Shown: piece after piece, positions 8,610 through 17,279 of the stretch
Numbering within the stretch: the first letter of the stretch is position 1
Layout of the letters: each line of letters starts with the position of its first letter
Assembly (NCBI RefSeq): GCF_900890705.1
Contig: NZ_CAAHFH010000002.1
Location: forward strand, 682,001-746,000
Direction of reading: 5' to 3'
Length of the DNA: 64,000 bases
Source: Pontiella sulfatireligans
GTDB taxonomy: Bacteria > Verrucomicrobiota > Kiritimatiellia > Kiritimatiellales > Pontiellaceae
Notes under the pieces: model-generated
Told to the model about the DNA's origin: nothing
The model's database searches: none
Seen by the model: only the letters and a program-made list of their open reading frames with translations
Program-made: the position numbers and the translations under genes

Positions 8610-8978
8610 GCCCTCTCCAATGGATAAACGGGAAGGCGGGCAGAACGCTTTTTGCGCTTTACCCCGGTTTTAGGACCACCGACAGGGCGAACAGACGTTT
8701 CAATGTAATTCATCAAACCGACCGCTGCACCACTCGTCCTAACGGGCCGCGCGCCCCGCTGGGGCAACGCCCCTCACAGAGGGACATGGCCCCAATGATT
8801 GAAAGGTGTAGTATCGTTTCACCCCGCGAAGCGGGGTGACGCGTTCTCTACAACATCCTCAAAGGCTCTTCATCAGCAAAAACTGAGACGGCGGCTCAGT
8901 TGCTCCAGAGCGGCTGCACCGCATTCGCGCCTTTCTATCATTTCCACTTTTGCGGGAATGCGGTAGGTTCCGCCACAT
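8610..8978. other. Spacer with GC-rich hairpin
   Basis: 369 bases without a gene. CACCCCGC (8820-8827) and GCGGGGTG (8831-8838) form a perfect 8-bp stem with a GAA loop, followed by GACGCGTTCTCTACAA, which resembles the inverse of the GTAGAGAACG word near 4780. A segment just before rapA (about 8935-8955), when read on the minus strand, contains CATTCCCGCAAAAGTGG, a word often found in dispersed bacterial repeats. No terminator with a T-tract is clear. Confidence 0.5.
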
Positions 8979-11594
8979 ATGCAAAATTACTTTACTGGAC
9001 AGCGCTGGATCAGCGAAACGGAACCCGAGCTCGGGCTGGGATTGGTCGTTGATGTGACGACCCGAACCGTGCAGATATTCTATCAAGCCGCCAACGAAAT
9101 GCGGCACTATGCCATCAAAAATGCGCCACTCAAACGCGTACGTTTCACGGTGGGCGATGCGATTAAAGCGCGCGAGGGCGCCGGATTGACCGTTGAAACA
9201 ATCATCGAGAATAGCGAAACCGGTTTGCTTAGCTATGTGGCTGCCGATGGGTCGAGGCTCGAAGAATCGGACCTCTGCGACACCTCGAGCTTTGACCAGC
9301 CGGAAACCCGCCTGCTGGCCGGCCATGTGGATGACAACGCGTTGTTTGAGCTGCGGGTCGCCGCCCTGAACGTCCGCCACCGCTATGGCCGTCTGCCGGT
9401 GCGAGGCCTGCTGGGCGGACGCGTTGACCTGCTGCCCCACCAGCTTTACATTGCGCAGGAAGTCAGCTCACGTCCGCTGCCTCGCGTTCTGCTCGCCGAT
9501 GAAGTGGGGCTTGGAAAAACCATCGAAGCGTGTCTCATCCTGCATCGCCTGATGGCCTGCGGGTTGGTCAAACGGGTATTGATCTTGGTCCCTCACGCGC
9601 TCGTACACCAGTGGTTTGTCGAACTGCTGCGCCGCTTCAATCTTTCGTTCAGCATCTTCAATGAGGATCGCTGCCTCGCCATCGAATCCACTGAGCCGGG
9701 CAACCCATTCCTCGACGACCAGCTTGTAATTGCCAGCATCGAGTTCCTCACCGAAAACCCGGAGCGCACCGCCCAAGCCGTCGGGTGCGACTGGGATCTG
9801 CTGATTGTCGATGAAGCCCACCATCTCCACTGGTCGCCCGAAACAACCAGTCCGGAATACGATGTGGTTGAGCGCCTTGCCCATTGCATTCCCCGGCTCC
9901 TGCTGCTCACGGCCAGCCCCGAACAGATGGGGCTCGAGAGCCACTTTGCGCGCCTGCGGCTGCTTGATCCGCAACGATACCCTTCGTTCGACGCCTATCA
10001 GATCGAGCATGACCGCTATGCCGAGGTTGCCGCTGACATTGGAAAACGCATTGAGTCGATGGACGAGCAGGAGCTGACCGAGGCGCTGGATCGCCATGGC
10101 CCCGGGCGCGTCATCTTCCGCAACACCCGCAAATGCGTAAGCGGCTTCCCCAAGCGCCACGCCCACCTCATGCCGATGCAGCTTCCGGAAGGCCGCGCGT
10201 TGCTGGGATCAGACGACCCGCGCATCGGCTGGTTGATCACATTCCTTCGAAACAATCCCAAGGAGAAGGTGCTGGTCATCTGCAAGGCGCGCAACGAGGT
10301 GGCCGCGATCGTCAAAACCATCAAGAGCGGCTCGCGGGTGGATGTGGCCCATTTCCATGAAGAGATGCCGTTGATCCAATGCGACCGGCTGGCCGCCTGG
10401 TTCCTCGAACCGGATGGCGCCCGCGTCATGGTGGTTTCAGAAATGGGGGGCGAGGGACGCAACTTCCAGGTGGCCTCGCACCTGGTCCTGATTGATCTGC
10501 CGCGCGACCCCGAACTGTTGGAGCAGCGCATCGGGCGGCTCGACCGAATCGGTCAACTCAGTGATGTCCACATACACGTACCTTACTTGAAGGGAACCGC
10601 CGAGGAACACGTTGCACGATGGCTGCACGAAGGGCTTAATGCCTTTGCCGAACCGGTAGTCGGAGGCTTCGAGTTGTTGAAGCGCTTCGATGCGCAGCTG
10701 CAGAACGTCACGAAGAAAGTCATCACCGAAACCCGCGCATTTTACGCGACCCTGCGCAAGCAGATCGCCGATGGACGCGACCGGCTGCTGGAGCTGTCCT
10801 CCTTCCGCCCCGACATTGGAAACGCCATCGCCCAGCAAATCAACGAGTGCGAGCAGTCGTCGGAGCTGCAAACCTATCTGCTGCAAATGTTCGAACAATA
10901 CGGAGTACATGCCGAGGAACTTGACGATACCTCGTTCCACATCCGCCCCGACCACATGTTCGACGACTGGTTCCCGCTGAAAGCCGAAGGCATCCGGATC
11001 ACCTTCAACCGGGAAGAAGCGCTGCTCCGCCCCGACGCCATGCTGATGAGCTGGGATCATCCCTTGGTGACCGGCGCCGGCGAGCTGATTCTTGGATCCG
11101 AACGGGGCAGCTGCGCCGTGGCCGTGGATCCCGCCCAGACCATACCGCTGAAGCTCCAGGCCATCTATGTACTGGAAACGGTGGCACCGCCGGGGCTCAA
11201 CGTCTACCGCTTCCTGCCCCCCACCCCGTTCAGTGTAACCGTCGACCATGCGTGCAACGCCCTTGACGAAACCAGTGCGCTGCATCTGAAAAACACCGAC
11301 CCGTGGCAGCTGCTTGAACATGAATCGATCCGCACGCAGATGATCCCCGCAATGATCGACGCCACGCGCACCCTTGCGGAGCAAGCAGCCGACTCCGCCA
11401 TTGCCGACGCGCGCCGCGACATGCTGGAAACGCTGGGAGCCGACTACAAGCGACTCGTGTACCTCAAGCAGGTCAACGACAACATACGGGAAGAAGAACT
11501 CGCCCACGCCCGCGCCGCCATCACCGAGCTCGACGAGAAACTTTCCGCCGCCCGCCTGCGCCTCGATGCCATCCGCATCATCGGCGCCAGCTAG
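8979..11594 (+). CDS. rapA: RNA polymerase-associated Swi2/Snf2 ATPase RapA
   Basis: 871 residues. RapA binds RNA polymerase and recycles stalled or post-termination complexes. The N-terminal region FTGQRWISETEPELGLGLV is the RapA Tudor-like start. Snf2 motifs: LADEVGLGKT (Walker A, about 172-181), DEAH box (278-281), and in the second RecA lobe VSEMGGEGRNFQ and LEQRIGRLDRIGQ. A long C-terminal region with a coiled coil follows, as in RapA. E. coli RapA has 968 residues, so this is about 10 percent shorter. Monocistronic. The ribosome site is weak (GGTAGG). Confidence 0.9.
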   Translation: MQNYFTGQRWISETEPELGLGLVVDVTTRTVQIFYQAANEMRHYAIKNAPLKRVRFTVGDAIKAREGAGLTVETIIENSETGLLSYVAADGSRLEESDLCDTSSFDQPETRLLAGHVDDNALFELRVAALNVRHRYGRLPVRGLLGGRVDLLPHQLYIAQEVSSRPLPRVLLADEVGLGKTIEACLILHRLMACGLVKRVLILVPHALVHQWFVELLRRFNLSFSIFNEDRCLAIESTEPGNPFLDDQLVIASIEFLTENPERTAQAVGCDWDLLIVDEAHHLHWSPETTSPEYDVVERLAHCIPRLLLLTASPEQMGLESHFARLRLLDPQRYPSFDAYQIEHDRYAEVAADIGKRIESMDEQELTEALDRHGPGRVIFRNTRKCVSGFPKRHAHLMPMQLPEGRALLGSDDPRIGWLITFLRNNPKEKVLVICKARNEVAAIVKTIKSGSRVDVAHFHEEMPLIQCDRLAAWFLEPDGARVMVVSEMGGEGRNFQVASHLVLIDLPRDPELLEQRIGRLDRIGQLSDVHIHVPYLKGTAEEHVARWLHEGLNAFAEPVVGGFELLKRFDAQLQNVTKKVITETRAFYATLRKQIADGRDRLLELSSFRPDIGNAIAQQINECEQSSELQTYLLQMFEQYGVHAEELDDTSFHIRPDHMFDDWFPLKAEGIRITFNREEALLRPDAMLMSWDHPLVTGAGELILGSERGSCAVAVDPAQTIPLKLQAIYVLETVAPPGLNVYRFLPPTPFSVTVDHACNALDETSALHLKNTDPWQLLEHESIRTQMIPAMIDATRTLAEQAADSAIADARRDMLETLGADYKRLVYLKQVNDNIREEELAHARAAITELDEKLSAARLRLDAIRIIGAS

Positions 11595-11612
11595 GGGCGA
11601 CGGCGACGGTGT

Positions 11613-12818
11613 TTAGAACGATGCGCCGATCCAGGCGCCGAGGACGAGGGCGTTGTCGATATCGCCATTAGCTCCGCCACCGGGGTCAACGATGTACTGA
11701 ACGGACGGCTGGATGTAGAAGCTGGGGATGATCTGGATGCGGTGCCCCAGTTCGCAAACCATTTCGTAGTCCACATTCTCGCCGAGGGAATCGCCGTAGT
11801 CATCGCTGAGCCCGCCATAGGTTACAAATGCCATGGTGTGGTCGTTTTCGCGCCCGGGGATCAAGCCTTTCCAGTTTGCGCCGCCGCTGACTTGAAGCGG
11901 AACCGATGCGGTTTCATCCTGAGCGGTATAGGCTCCGAACGTGAACAGTTTCAGTCCGTCGATAACTTCGAAATCGAAATGGCCGTAAAAACGCAAAACG
12001 TTGTCGGTGCCGCCTCCGTCAAAATCCGTGTAGTCATAAATGGAATCGGCGATGCCGAGATAAAGGCGGGACGGGCGGCCCAGGATTTCCGGAGTCCAGT
12101 CATACTGCGCCATGATGGTTACGCCGTCATCGCTTTTGAAACTCCAGTCGGTTCCCTTCACATAATCGCTCCAAATGGAATCGTTAATCTGGTAGGCGCC
12201 CAGCTGGAACTGATGCTGATCATCGAGAGTATATTTCACGCGTCCGCCCCACAGCGCCAAGGGGAAGGAATAAATCTGGGGGCTGTCCAGCATCATAGAG
12301 CGGATGGGGCCGTTGATGGCCGTGCTCAGGGAATACCGATAGAGATCATCATTTGCGAAATCCTCATCCATAGAAGTCCGTCCGAGTTTTACCGCCAGAT
12401 CGTCGCCGAATATTTTTTCGATCCAGACCTGATACAGCCAGGCTACCTGGCCGGCTTCGCCGCCGTTGATGCACATGGGGTCATAAATGCCGCCCACATC
12501 TCCTGCAATGCCGTTGCCTTGGCGGTTAACCATCGAAATTTTTACGGTGGTCGAGTCCCACCCAATCAGTTTTTCCAGATCAAGGTCTACTCCGGCATAG
12601 GTTTGTGCAGTAAAATTATCGGCGGTATCAATTCCGCCGTCAACGTTTGCCGCATAGATGGAATCGAAGTAGAGGAAAGGCGAAATGCCGGCCTCCTCCA
12701 TGTCGCTCCGGCCATCGAACAGGCGGGGCTGTTCATACCAGGGTTTTGACGTTTCCGCCTCTTCTGCGACGGCGATGCTTGATGCTGCGATTAATGCAAT
12801 AATCAGTTGTTGATTCAT
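11613..12818 (-). CDS. Outer-membrane carbohydrate porin (OprB-like)
   Basis: 401 residues from the ATG at 12818, preceded by GGAGA; the longer frame upstream has no support. A signal peptide (MNQQLIIALIAASSIAVAEE) is followed by a protein rich in alternating aromatic and acidic segments, typical of a beta-barrel, ending NALVLGAWIGASF with the terminal Phe needed for barrel assembly. Segments such as VKLGRTSMDEDFA and the aromatic strands resemble carbohydrate-selective OprB porins. It lies 109 bases after the mannitol dehydrogenase gene, so it probably admits the sugar alcohol into the periplasm. Substrate inferred from neighbours. Confidence 0.75.
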   Translation of the reverse strand: MNQQLIIALIAASSIAVAEEAETSKPWYEQPRLFDGRSDMEEAGISPFLYFDSIYAANVDGGIDTADNFTAQTYAGVDLDLEKLIGWDSTTVKISMVNRQGNGIAGDVGGIYDPMCINGGEAGQVAWLYQVWIEKIFGDDLAVKLGRTSMDEDFANDDLYRYSLSTAINGPIRSMMLDSPQIYSFPLALWGGRVKYTLDDQHQFQLGAYQINDSIWSDYVKGTDWSFKSDDGVTIMAQYDWTPEILGRPSRLYLGIADSIYDYTDFDGGGTDNVLRFYGHFDFEVIDGLKLFTFGAYTAQDETASVPLQVSGGANWKGLIPGRENDHTMAFVTYGGLSDDYGDSLGENVDYEMVCELGHRIQIIPSFYIQPSVQYIVDPGGGANGDIDNALVLGAWIGASF

Positions 12819-12849
12819 GAAGGTTCTCTCCAAAGTTGGTTTTGTTTGG

Positions 12850-12915
12850 CCGCAAGGAGCGCAAAGAAAGCAGAGGCCGCTTTCCTGTCTTTGAGTTCTT
12901 TGCACTCTCCTGCGG
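12850..12915. repeat. Palindrome between mannitol dehydrogenase and porin genes
   Basis: CCGCAAGGAG.GCAAAGAA on the left pairs imperfectly with TTCTTTGC.CTCTCCTGCGG on the right; the loop is about 28 bases. The wording (GCAAAGAA, CTTTGAGTTCTTTG) belongs to the same interspersed palindromic family as 1604-1674. As an intercistronic hairpin it could lower porin readthrough or protect the upstream mRNA. Confidence 0.55.
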
Positions 12916-12927
12916 TAAACCGAGGCG

Positions 12928-14421
12928 CTAGTTGCCGGCCAGGATTTTTTCCATGAGACGGGCGATGTCCGGATCTTCGTAAAGCGCTTCGACCATTTCG
13001 GAATAGAGGGCGGAGAAGCGCTCATTGTTCGCGAGATCGCCGAAGATGGGCTCCAACCTCAGGAACGAAAGCACGTCGTCTTCGGTGCCCATGGCGGCCT
13101 GATGAAGCTCGTCTTTCATTGCATCGACAATATCGAACTCGACGCCGTGGCGGCTGAGACCCTTGTCGCTGTAGAGGCACCATGCGGCGATCACGAGCGT
13201 GGCGTAGTCAATACTCCCACCCGCGGCGAGATTTTCATGAATCGTGGAGATCAGGAATTTCGGCAGCTTGGCTGAGCTTTCCAGACAGATACGCGCCAGG
13301 CTGTCTTTAATGTTCGGATTTCCGAAACGATAGATAAGGCTGTCCTTATAGGCTTCGAGATCTATGCCTTCCACTGCGTCGAGCACGGGTGTGGCTTCGA
13401 GGTCCATGAACGCGCGCAGGTATTCAGCAAACAGCGGATCGCTTACGGCGCCATCGATGGTTTCGTGGCCGTGGATCGAGCCGAGCAGGCCGAGTACGGA
13501 ATGACCGGCGTTGAGCAGACGGATCTTCATCTTTTCGTACGGCGTCACGTCCGGCACAAACTGAGCGCCGACCGTTTCCCATTCGGGGCGGCCGTTGGAA
13601 AAGTTATCTTCAATCACCCACTGGCAGAATGGTTCGCAGGTTACGGGCCATGCACCACGCACACCGAAGTCGCTTCTGAGCAGTTCAATATCCGTTGGTG
13701 TGGTGCAGGGCGTAATGCGGTCGACCATTGCATTCGGGAAACTGACATTGGCTTTAATCCATTCAGCCAGTTCCGGATCCTGCTTACCTGCAAAAGCCAG
13801 CAGCATTTTTTTGGTCATGTCGCCGTTGTGCTGCACGTTGTCGCACGATTGCACCGTGAACGGAGGGAGGCCGGCGGCACGCCGTTTTTTGAGGGAGGCG
13901 GTCAAGAAACCGAAGACCAACGTCGGGTTTCCCGGATTCGCCAGATCGTGCTGCACATCGGGATTATCGAAATTGAATTCGCCGGTGGCGGGATTAAAGT
14001 TGTAGCCGCCTTCGGTAATCGTCAGCGAAACGATCTTTGTATCTTCGTGCGCCATGCGATCGATCACCGCAATGGGATCTTCGACACTGAGCATGAAGTC
14101 GATGATGGAACCGATGACGCGGGTTTCGACTTTGCCATCGGGATGCTTGACGATCAGCGCATACAGGAAATCCTGATCGCTGAGAATGTCGCGCATTTTA
14201 CGATCGGCCTCACGCAGTCCGACGCCGCAGATGCCCCAGTCCAACACGCCGGTTTCGTTCATGAGCGCGTCGGTATAGTAGGCTTCGTGGGAGCGATGAA
14301 ACCCGCCGACACCGATATGAATGATGCCCGCTTTGCCTTTGCTGCGATCGTAGGTTGGCACCACTATTTTGTCTGAGAGAAGGTGAAGGTTTTCCTGTTT
14401 CAATAGAACTGATTCTTTCAT
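12928..14421 (-). CDS. Mannitol 2-dehydrogenase (long-chain polyol dehydrogenase)
   Basis: 497 residues from the ATG at 14421, with AGGAG 7 nt upstream. It oxidises D-mannitol to D-fructose with NAD. Nucleotide-binding loop GIIHIGVGGFHRSHEA (about 32-47) and the catalytic pattern K299-x4-N304-x2-H307 in MKIRLLNAGHS are those of the polyol-specific long-chain dehydrogenases. The whole length matches bacterial mannitol 2-dehydrogenases (SLTITEGGYNF, SCDNVQHNGD, CEPFCQWVIED). D-arabinitol or fructuronate are alternative substrates, but the linked fructokinase favours a polyol giving fructose. Cytoplasmic; downstream of the permease gene. Confidence 0.85.
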   Translation of the reverse strand: MKESVLLKQENLHLLSDKIVVPTYDRSKGKAGIIHIGVGGFHRSHEAYYTDALMNETGVLDWGICGVGLREADRKMRDILSDQDFLYALIVKHPDGKVETRVIGSIIDFMLSVEDPIAVIDRMAHEDTKIVSLTITEGGYNFNPATGEFNFDNPDVQHDLANPGNPTLVFGFLTASLKKRRAAGLPPFTVQSCDNVQHNGDMTKKMLLAFAGKQDPELAEWIKANVSFPNAMVDRITPCTTPTDIELLRSDFGVRGAWPVTCEPFCQWVIEDNFSNGRPEWETVGAQFVPDVTPYEKMKIRLLNAGHSVLGLLGSIHGHETIDGAVSDPLFAEYLRAFMDLEATPVLDAVEGIDLEAYKDSLIYRFGNPNIKDSLARICLESSAKLPKFLISTIHENLAAGGSIDYATLVIAAWCLYSDKGLSRHGVEFDIVDAMKDELHQAAMGTEDDVLSFLRLEPIFGDLANNERFSALYSEMVEALYEDPDIARLMEKILAGN

Positions 14422-14463
14422 GATTAAACTCCTGGTTAATTTTTTTATCGAAGATCTGAAAGT

Positions 14464-14488
14464 CGAAGGTCTGAAAGTCAGACCTTCG
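14464..14488. repeat. Perfect 11-bp hairpin between permease and mannitol dehydrogenase genes
   Basis: CGAAGGTCTGA (14464-14474) pairs exactly with TCAGACCTTCG (14478-14488) around a 3-base loop. Just beside it the words GAAGATCTGAAAGTC and GAAGGTCTGAAAGTC repeat. It lies in the 79-base gap between the permease stop (14501) and the dehydrogenase start (14421). There is no T-run, so it is more likely an mRNA stability or processing element, or an interspersed repeat, than a terminator. Confidence 0.65.
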
Positions 14489-14500
14489 AGGTTGTTGCCC

Positions 14501-16237
14501 TTAGGACATTGCGGTTTCGGTTTGCGGCATGATGATGAGGGCTTTCCGGCGACGCATAACCCAGTAGGCAAAGACGAAATAAAGGACAGTACAGATGAAC
14601 CCGTAGCGGTAGAATATATCGCGGTTTACTTCGTAGGTTTCCATGTCGGGGCTGCCCCACATCACGATGCAGGCGAGGATCATGGTGATGACCAGGCTGG
14701 TGCGCGAAATGATGTGGAATACTTTCGACAGCACAGAACGATCTTTCACCGGTTGGGGCGCGGTGAGCGCCTGCTCTTCCTGGAAGGCTTCGACTTCCCT
14801 GTCGTAGGCTTCTTCCGCCGCTTCTTCCTCCGGATATTTTTCGGCCGCGCCGTATTTCTTCGCCATCAGCGTGTAGAGAATGATGGTGAAGATCCAGGTC
14901 GGAATGAAGAGGTAGTAGAACGACATCACGTTGAGCGCATTCAATCCGAATCCGAATACGAGTCCGGCAATCCATGAGGTAACGGCTGGGGTGCTGTGCG
15001 TCAGCTTCCGGTATTTCGCCCAATAGCGCGTGAATCCAATCTTTGGAAAAATGACGTGCTCGGCAAAAACAATCCCACCGACCGGAACCACGAGCAGACC
15101 GGCATAGGTCAGCATCGGAAGCATCTTGGTGAACACGAACGGAAAGCAGGCTACGATGACGGTCACGACGCCGACAGCCAAGGTTGTTTTCTTGCGGGAA
15201 TGGTTGTGGAAAATCGCCTGCGCGGCGAGACCGGCACGGTAGAGGTTGGCGTTGGCAGTTGTCCAACCGGCGATGATCACGATGACAAACCCGGAGAGGC
15301 CCAGTGCATAATACGCCACGTCGCCCGGATCGAGATCGGTAATGCTTTTCTTCAGCAGGACCGCGGTGCCAGCACCCATGATGCCCGCAGCAATCCAAGC
15401 CACAAAATGACCGAACAACATGCCGGAGCTGGTGCAGAGTCCGTAGACTTTCTTTTTGGCATACCGCAGCAGTGCCATATCAATGAGACCGAAGTGCGTA
15501 ATGGTGTTGGCCGCCCACGCAAAACCGATGACTTCCAGCAATCCAATGCCCGGTTCACCCGCGGCGTTCACACCGGTCCAGATCGACTCGTTACCGATGG
15601 TCAGAAAATCGCCGAATCCGGACAGGGATGTTTTTCCCAGCACCGACTGTGCGATGGCAGGCAGCAGCACGAGAGCCCCGCTGGTGAACATGACAAACAA
15701 CCAGGGTGCGCAGATGCCCGAAAAATCGGAGACTGCATTGAAGCCGTACATGGCGACAAAAACCACGATTATTCCGACGGCCAGCACCACGAGCACAAAC
15801 CAGGGGTTTGTGGGATACCAGGCCAGCTGTGCGGGGATCTTGAATAAAAACCGTACTGCCGTCGACGACACCGTTATCATGGCCGCCGATATCACCGTGA
15901 ATATGATGACGTTTGCCCAGTTATACAACTTGGTCATGTTGTCGCCGGCAATCTTATGCAGATAGGTGTACAAACTCATCCGCGTGTCCACCGCGATCGG
16001 CGTGGTGATGAGCGTCCAGCTCAGAATGGCCAGGATATTACCGATCAGCAATCCGATCAAAATGTCCATGGTTTTTGCGCCGAGCGCCACGAAGGTGGCC
16101 CCAATCACAAATTCGGTGGCTGCGACATGCTCACCGGCATACAGCCCCATGAAATGGGTCCAGCCGTGCAGTTTATGTTTCGCGATCGGCAACTGTTCTT
16201 CACTGACGTTTTCCAATGATTGGAATCTTGATTTCAT
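14501..16237 (-). CDS. NCS1-family (cytosine/purine permease-like) transporter
   Basis: 578 residues with about 12 hydrophobic helices. HGWTHFMGLYAGEHVAATEFVIG, GLLIGNILAILSWTLITTPI and the later GWTTANANLYRAGLA are typical of the nucleobase:cation symporter-1 family. The start overlaps the fructokinase stop (ATGA, 16234-16237), indicating translational coupling. A charged loop rich in Glu (EKYPEEEAAEEAYDREVEAF) sits between the last helices, and the length exceeds the usual 420-500. Family members normally carry nucleobases or vitamins; position inside a polyol locus suggests a polyol or sugar substrate here. Inner membrane. Confidence 0.8.
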   Translation of the reverse strand: MKSRFQSLENVSEEQLPIAKHKLHGWTHFMGLYAGEHVAATEFVIGATFVALGAKTMDILIGLLIGNILAILSWTLITTPIAVDTRMSLYTYLHKIAGDNMTKLYNWANVIIFTVISAAMITVSSTAVRFLFKIPAQLAWYPTNPWFVLVVLAVGIIVVFVAMYGFNAVSDFSGICAPWLFVMFTSGALVLLPAIAQSVLGKTSLSGFGDFLTIGNESIWTGVNAAGEPGIGLLEVIGFAWAANTITHFGLIDMALLRYAKKKVYGLCTSSGMLFGHFVAWIAAGIMGAGTAVLLKKSITDLDPGDVAYYALGLSGFVIVIIAGWTTANANLYRAGLAAQAIFHNHSRKKTTLAVGVVTVIVACFPFVFTKMLPMLTYAGLLVVPVGGIVFAEHVIFPKIGFTRYWAKYRKLTHSTPAVTSWIAGLVFGFGLNALNVMSFYYLFIPTWIFTIILYTLMAKKYGAAEKYPEEEAAEEAYDREVEAFQEEQALTAPQPVKDRSVLSKVFHIISRTSLVITMILACIVMWGSPDMETYEVNRDIFYRYGFICTVLYFVFAYWVMRRRKALIIMPQTETAMS

Positions 16238-17145
16238 GACACTTCCTCCGTTTCGTTAACTTCCCCATACTCCAGCAAATGTCCCGGCAAAACCGGAGTG
16301 GCTCCTTTCTGCGAGCAGACAAACGTGGCCACTTTATTCGCGAATGCATTTACCTTGGACAACGGCCATCCCTTCAGCAGCCCCATGCACAGCGCTGCGG
16401 TAAACGAATCCCCGGCGCCGACCGAGTCAACGGCCATCCCTTCGCATCCGGGAAAATCATCCACTTCATTAGCGCCCAGCACCAGGCTGCCCTCGGGGCC
16501 GCGGGTGTAGGCGATCAACTTTAGATCAAAAAGGCCGCGTAGCTGAACCAGTTGGTCCTGCGTGTCGCCTTCAAGGCCGAAGTATCCAGCCAGCACCGGC
16601 AGCTCTTCATCGCTGAGCTTCAGAATATTTGCCAGTTCCAGCGACTCACCAACCTGCTGTTTTGAAAAGAATGCCTGGCGCAGGTTGACGTCGAAAATCC
16701 GCAGCGCATCTTTCGGCATGTGCTGCAGGAAGGCGTGGATGGTGCCGCGCGACTCGCCCGAGCGCTGCGACAGCGATCCGAAACAAACCGCATCCAGTTT
16801 TTCCGCGAGCTGCTTGAGCGCATCCGAATACGGGATATGGTCCCACGCGACATCCTCATGAATCTGATAAGTGGGCTTGCCTGCGTTCAGCACCACATCC
16901 ACCGTGCCGGTCGGATATGCGCCGCTTTCAAAAACATAGCGGACATCAACGCCCATCTCACCGAGCCGCTCGCGGATCCCAGCACCCAGCGGATCAGCAC
17001 CCACACAGCTCACCGGATACGCTTCCGCTCCCAGTTGATTGCAATGGCATGCAAAGTTGGCAGGCGCACCGCCGAGACGTTTATGGTTCGGAAACACATC
17101 CCAAAGCAACTCGCCGATTCCCGCTACTGTTAATTTTTCTTTCAT
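16234..17145 (-). CDS. PfkB-family fructokinase
   Basis: 303 residues from the ATG at 17145 (GGAGA 6 nt upstream). It phosphorylates fructose to fructose 6-phosphate with ATP. Family marks: IGELLWDVFPNHKRLGGAPANFACH (sugar-binding start, about 9-35) and SVGAGDSFTAAL with the catalytic Asp in GAGD. ELLWD followed by GGAPANFA is typical of the fructokinase branch. First gene of the minus-strand unit with permease, mannitol dehydrogenase and porin; it would take the product of the dehydrogenase. Confidence 0.85.
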   Translation of the reverse strand: MKEKLTVAGIGELLWDVFPNHKRLGGAPANFACHCNQLGAEAYPVSCVGADPLGAGIRERLGEMGVDVRYVFESGAYPTGTVDVVLNAGKPTYQIHEDVAWDHIPYSDALKQLAEKLDAVCFGSLSQRSGESRGTIHAFLQHMPKDALRIFDVNLRQAFFSKQQVGESLELANILKLSDEELPVLAGYFGLEGDTQDQLVQLRGLFDLKLIAYTRGPEGSLVLGANEVDDFPGCEGMAVDSVGAGDSFTAALCMGLLKGWPLSKVNAFANKVATFVCSQKGATPVLPGHLLEYGEVNETEEVS

Positions 17146-17216
17146 GTTAGTCTCCAAGCCTTGTTGGTGGTTTCGTTTTCCTGAGTTGATAGTCACAGAA
17201 TCGCATAGATTCCATT

Positions 17217-17250
17217 CATGTAAACATTTTTACTGCTTTTATGTTTGCAT
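17217..17250. promoter_or_regulatory. Candidate operator between fructokinase operon and regulator gene
   Basis: In the 134-base divergent spacer, ATGTAAACAT (17218-17227) and ATGTTTGCAT (17241-17250) are inverted repeats matching at 9 of 10 positions; a third half-like word TTTACATCATG runs into the regulator start. The placement suits binding by the GntR/LacI-type protein encoded at 17280, giving autoregulation and control of the operon. Assignment is by position and symmetry only. Confidence 0.5.
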
Positions 17251-17279
17251 TTCAGATGCATTACCTTTATATTTACATC

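Noticed and set aside
10437..11507. 356-codon minus frame inside rapA
   Set aside because: Antisense shadow; the rapA frame carries the conserved Snf2 motifs.
13465..14376. 303-codon plus frame opposite the mannitol dehydrogenase
   Set aside because: Antisense shadow; no ribosome site or domain.
14464..14488. Rho-independent terminator between permease and dehydrogenase genes
   Set aside because: No T-run follows the stem on the transcribed strand.
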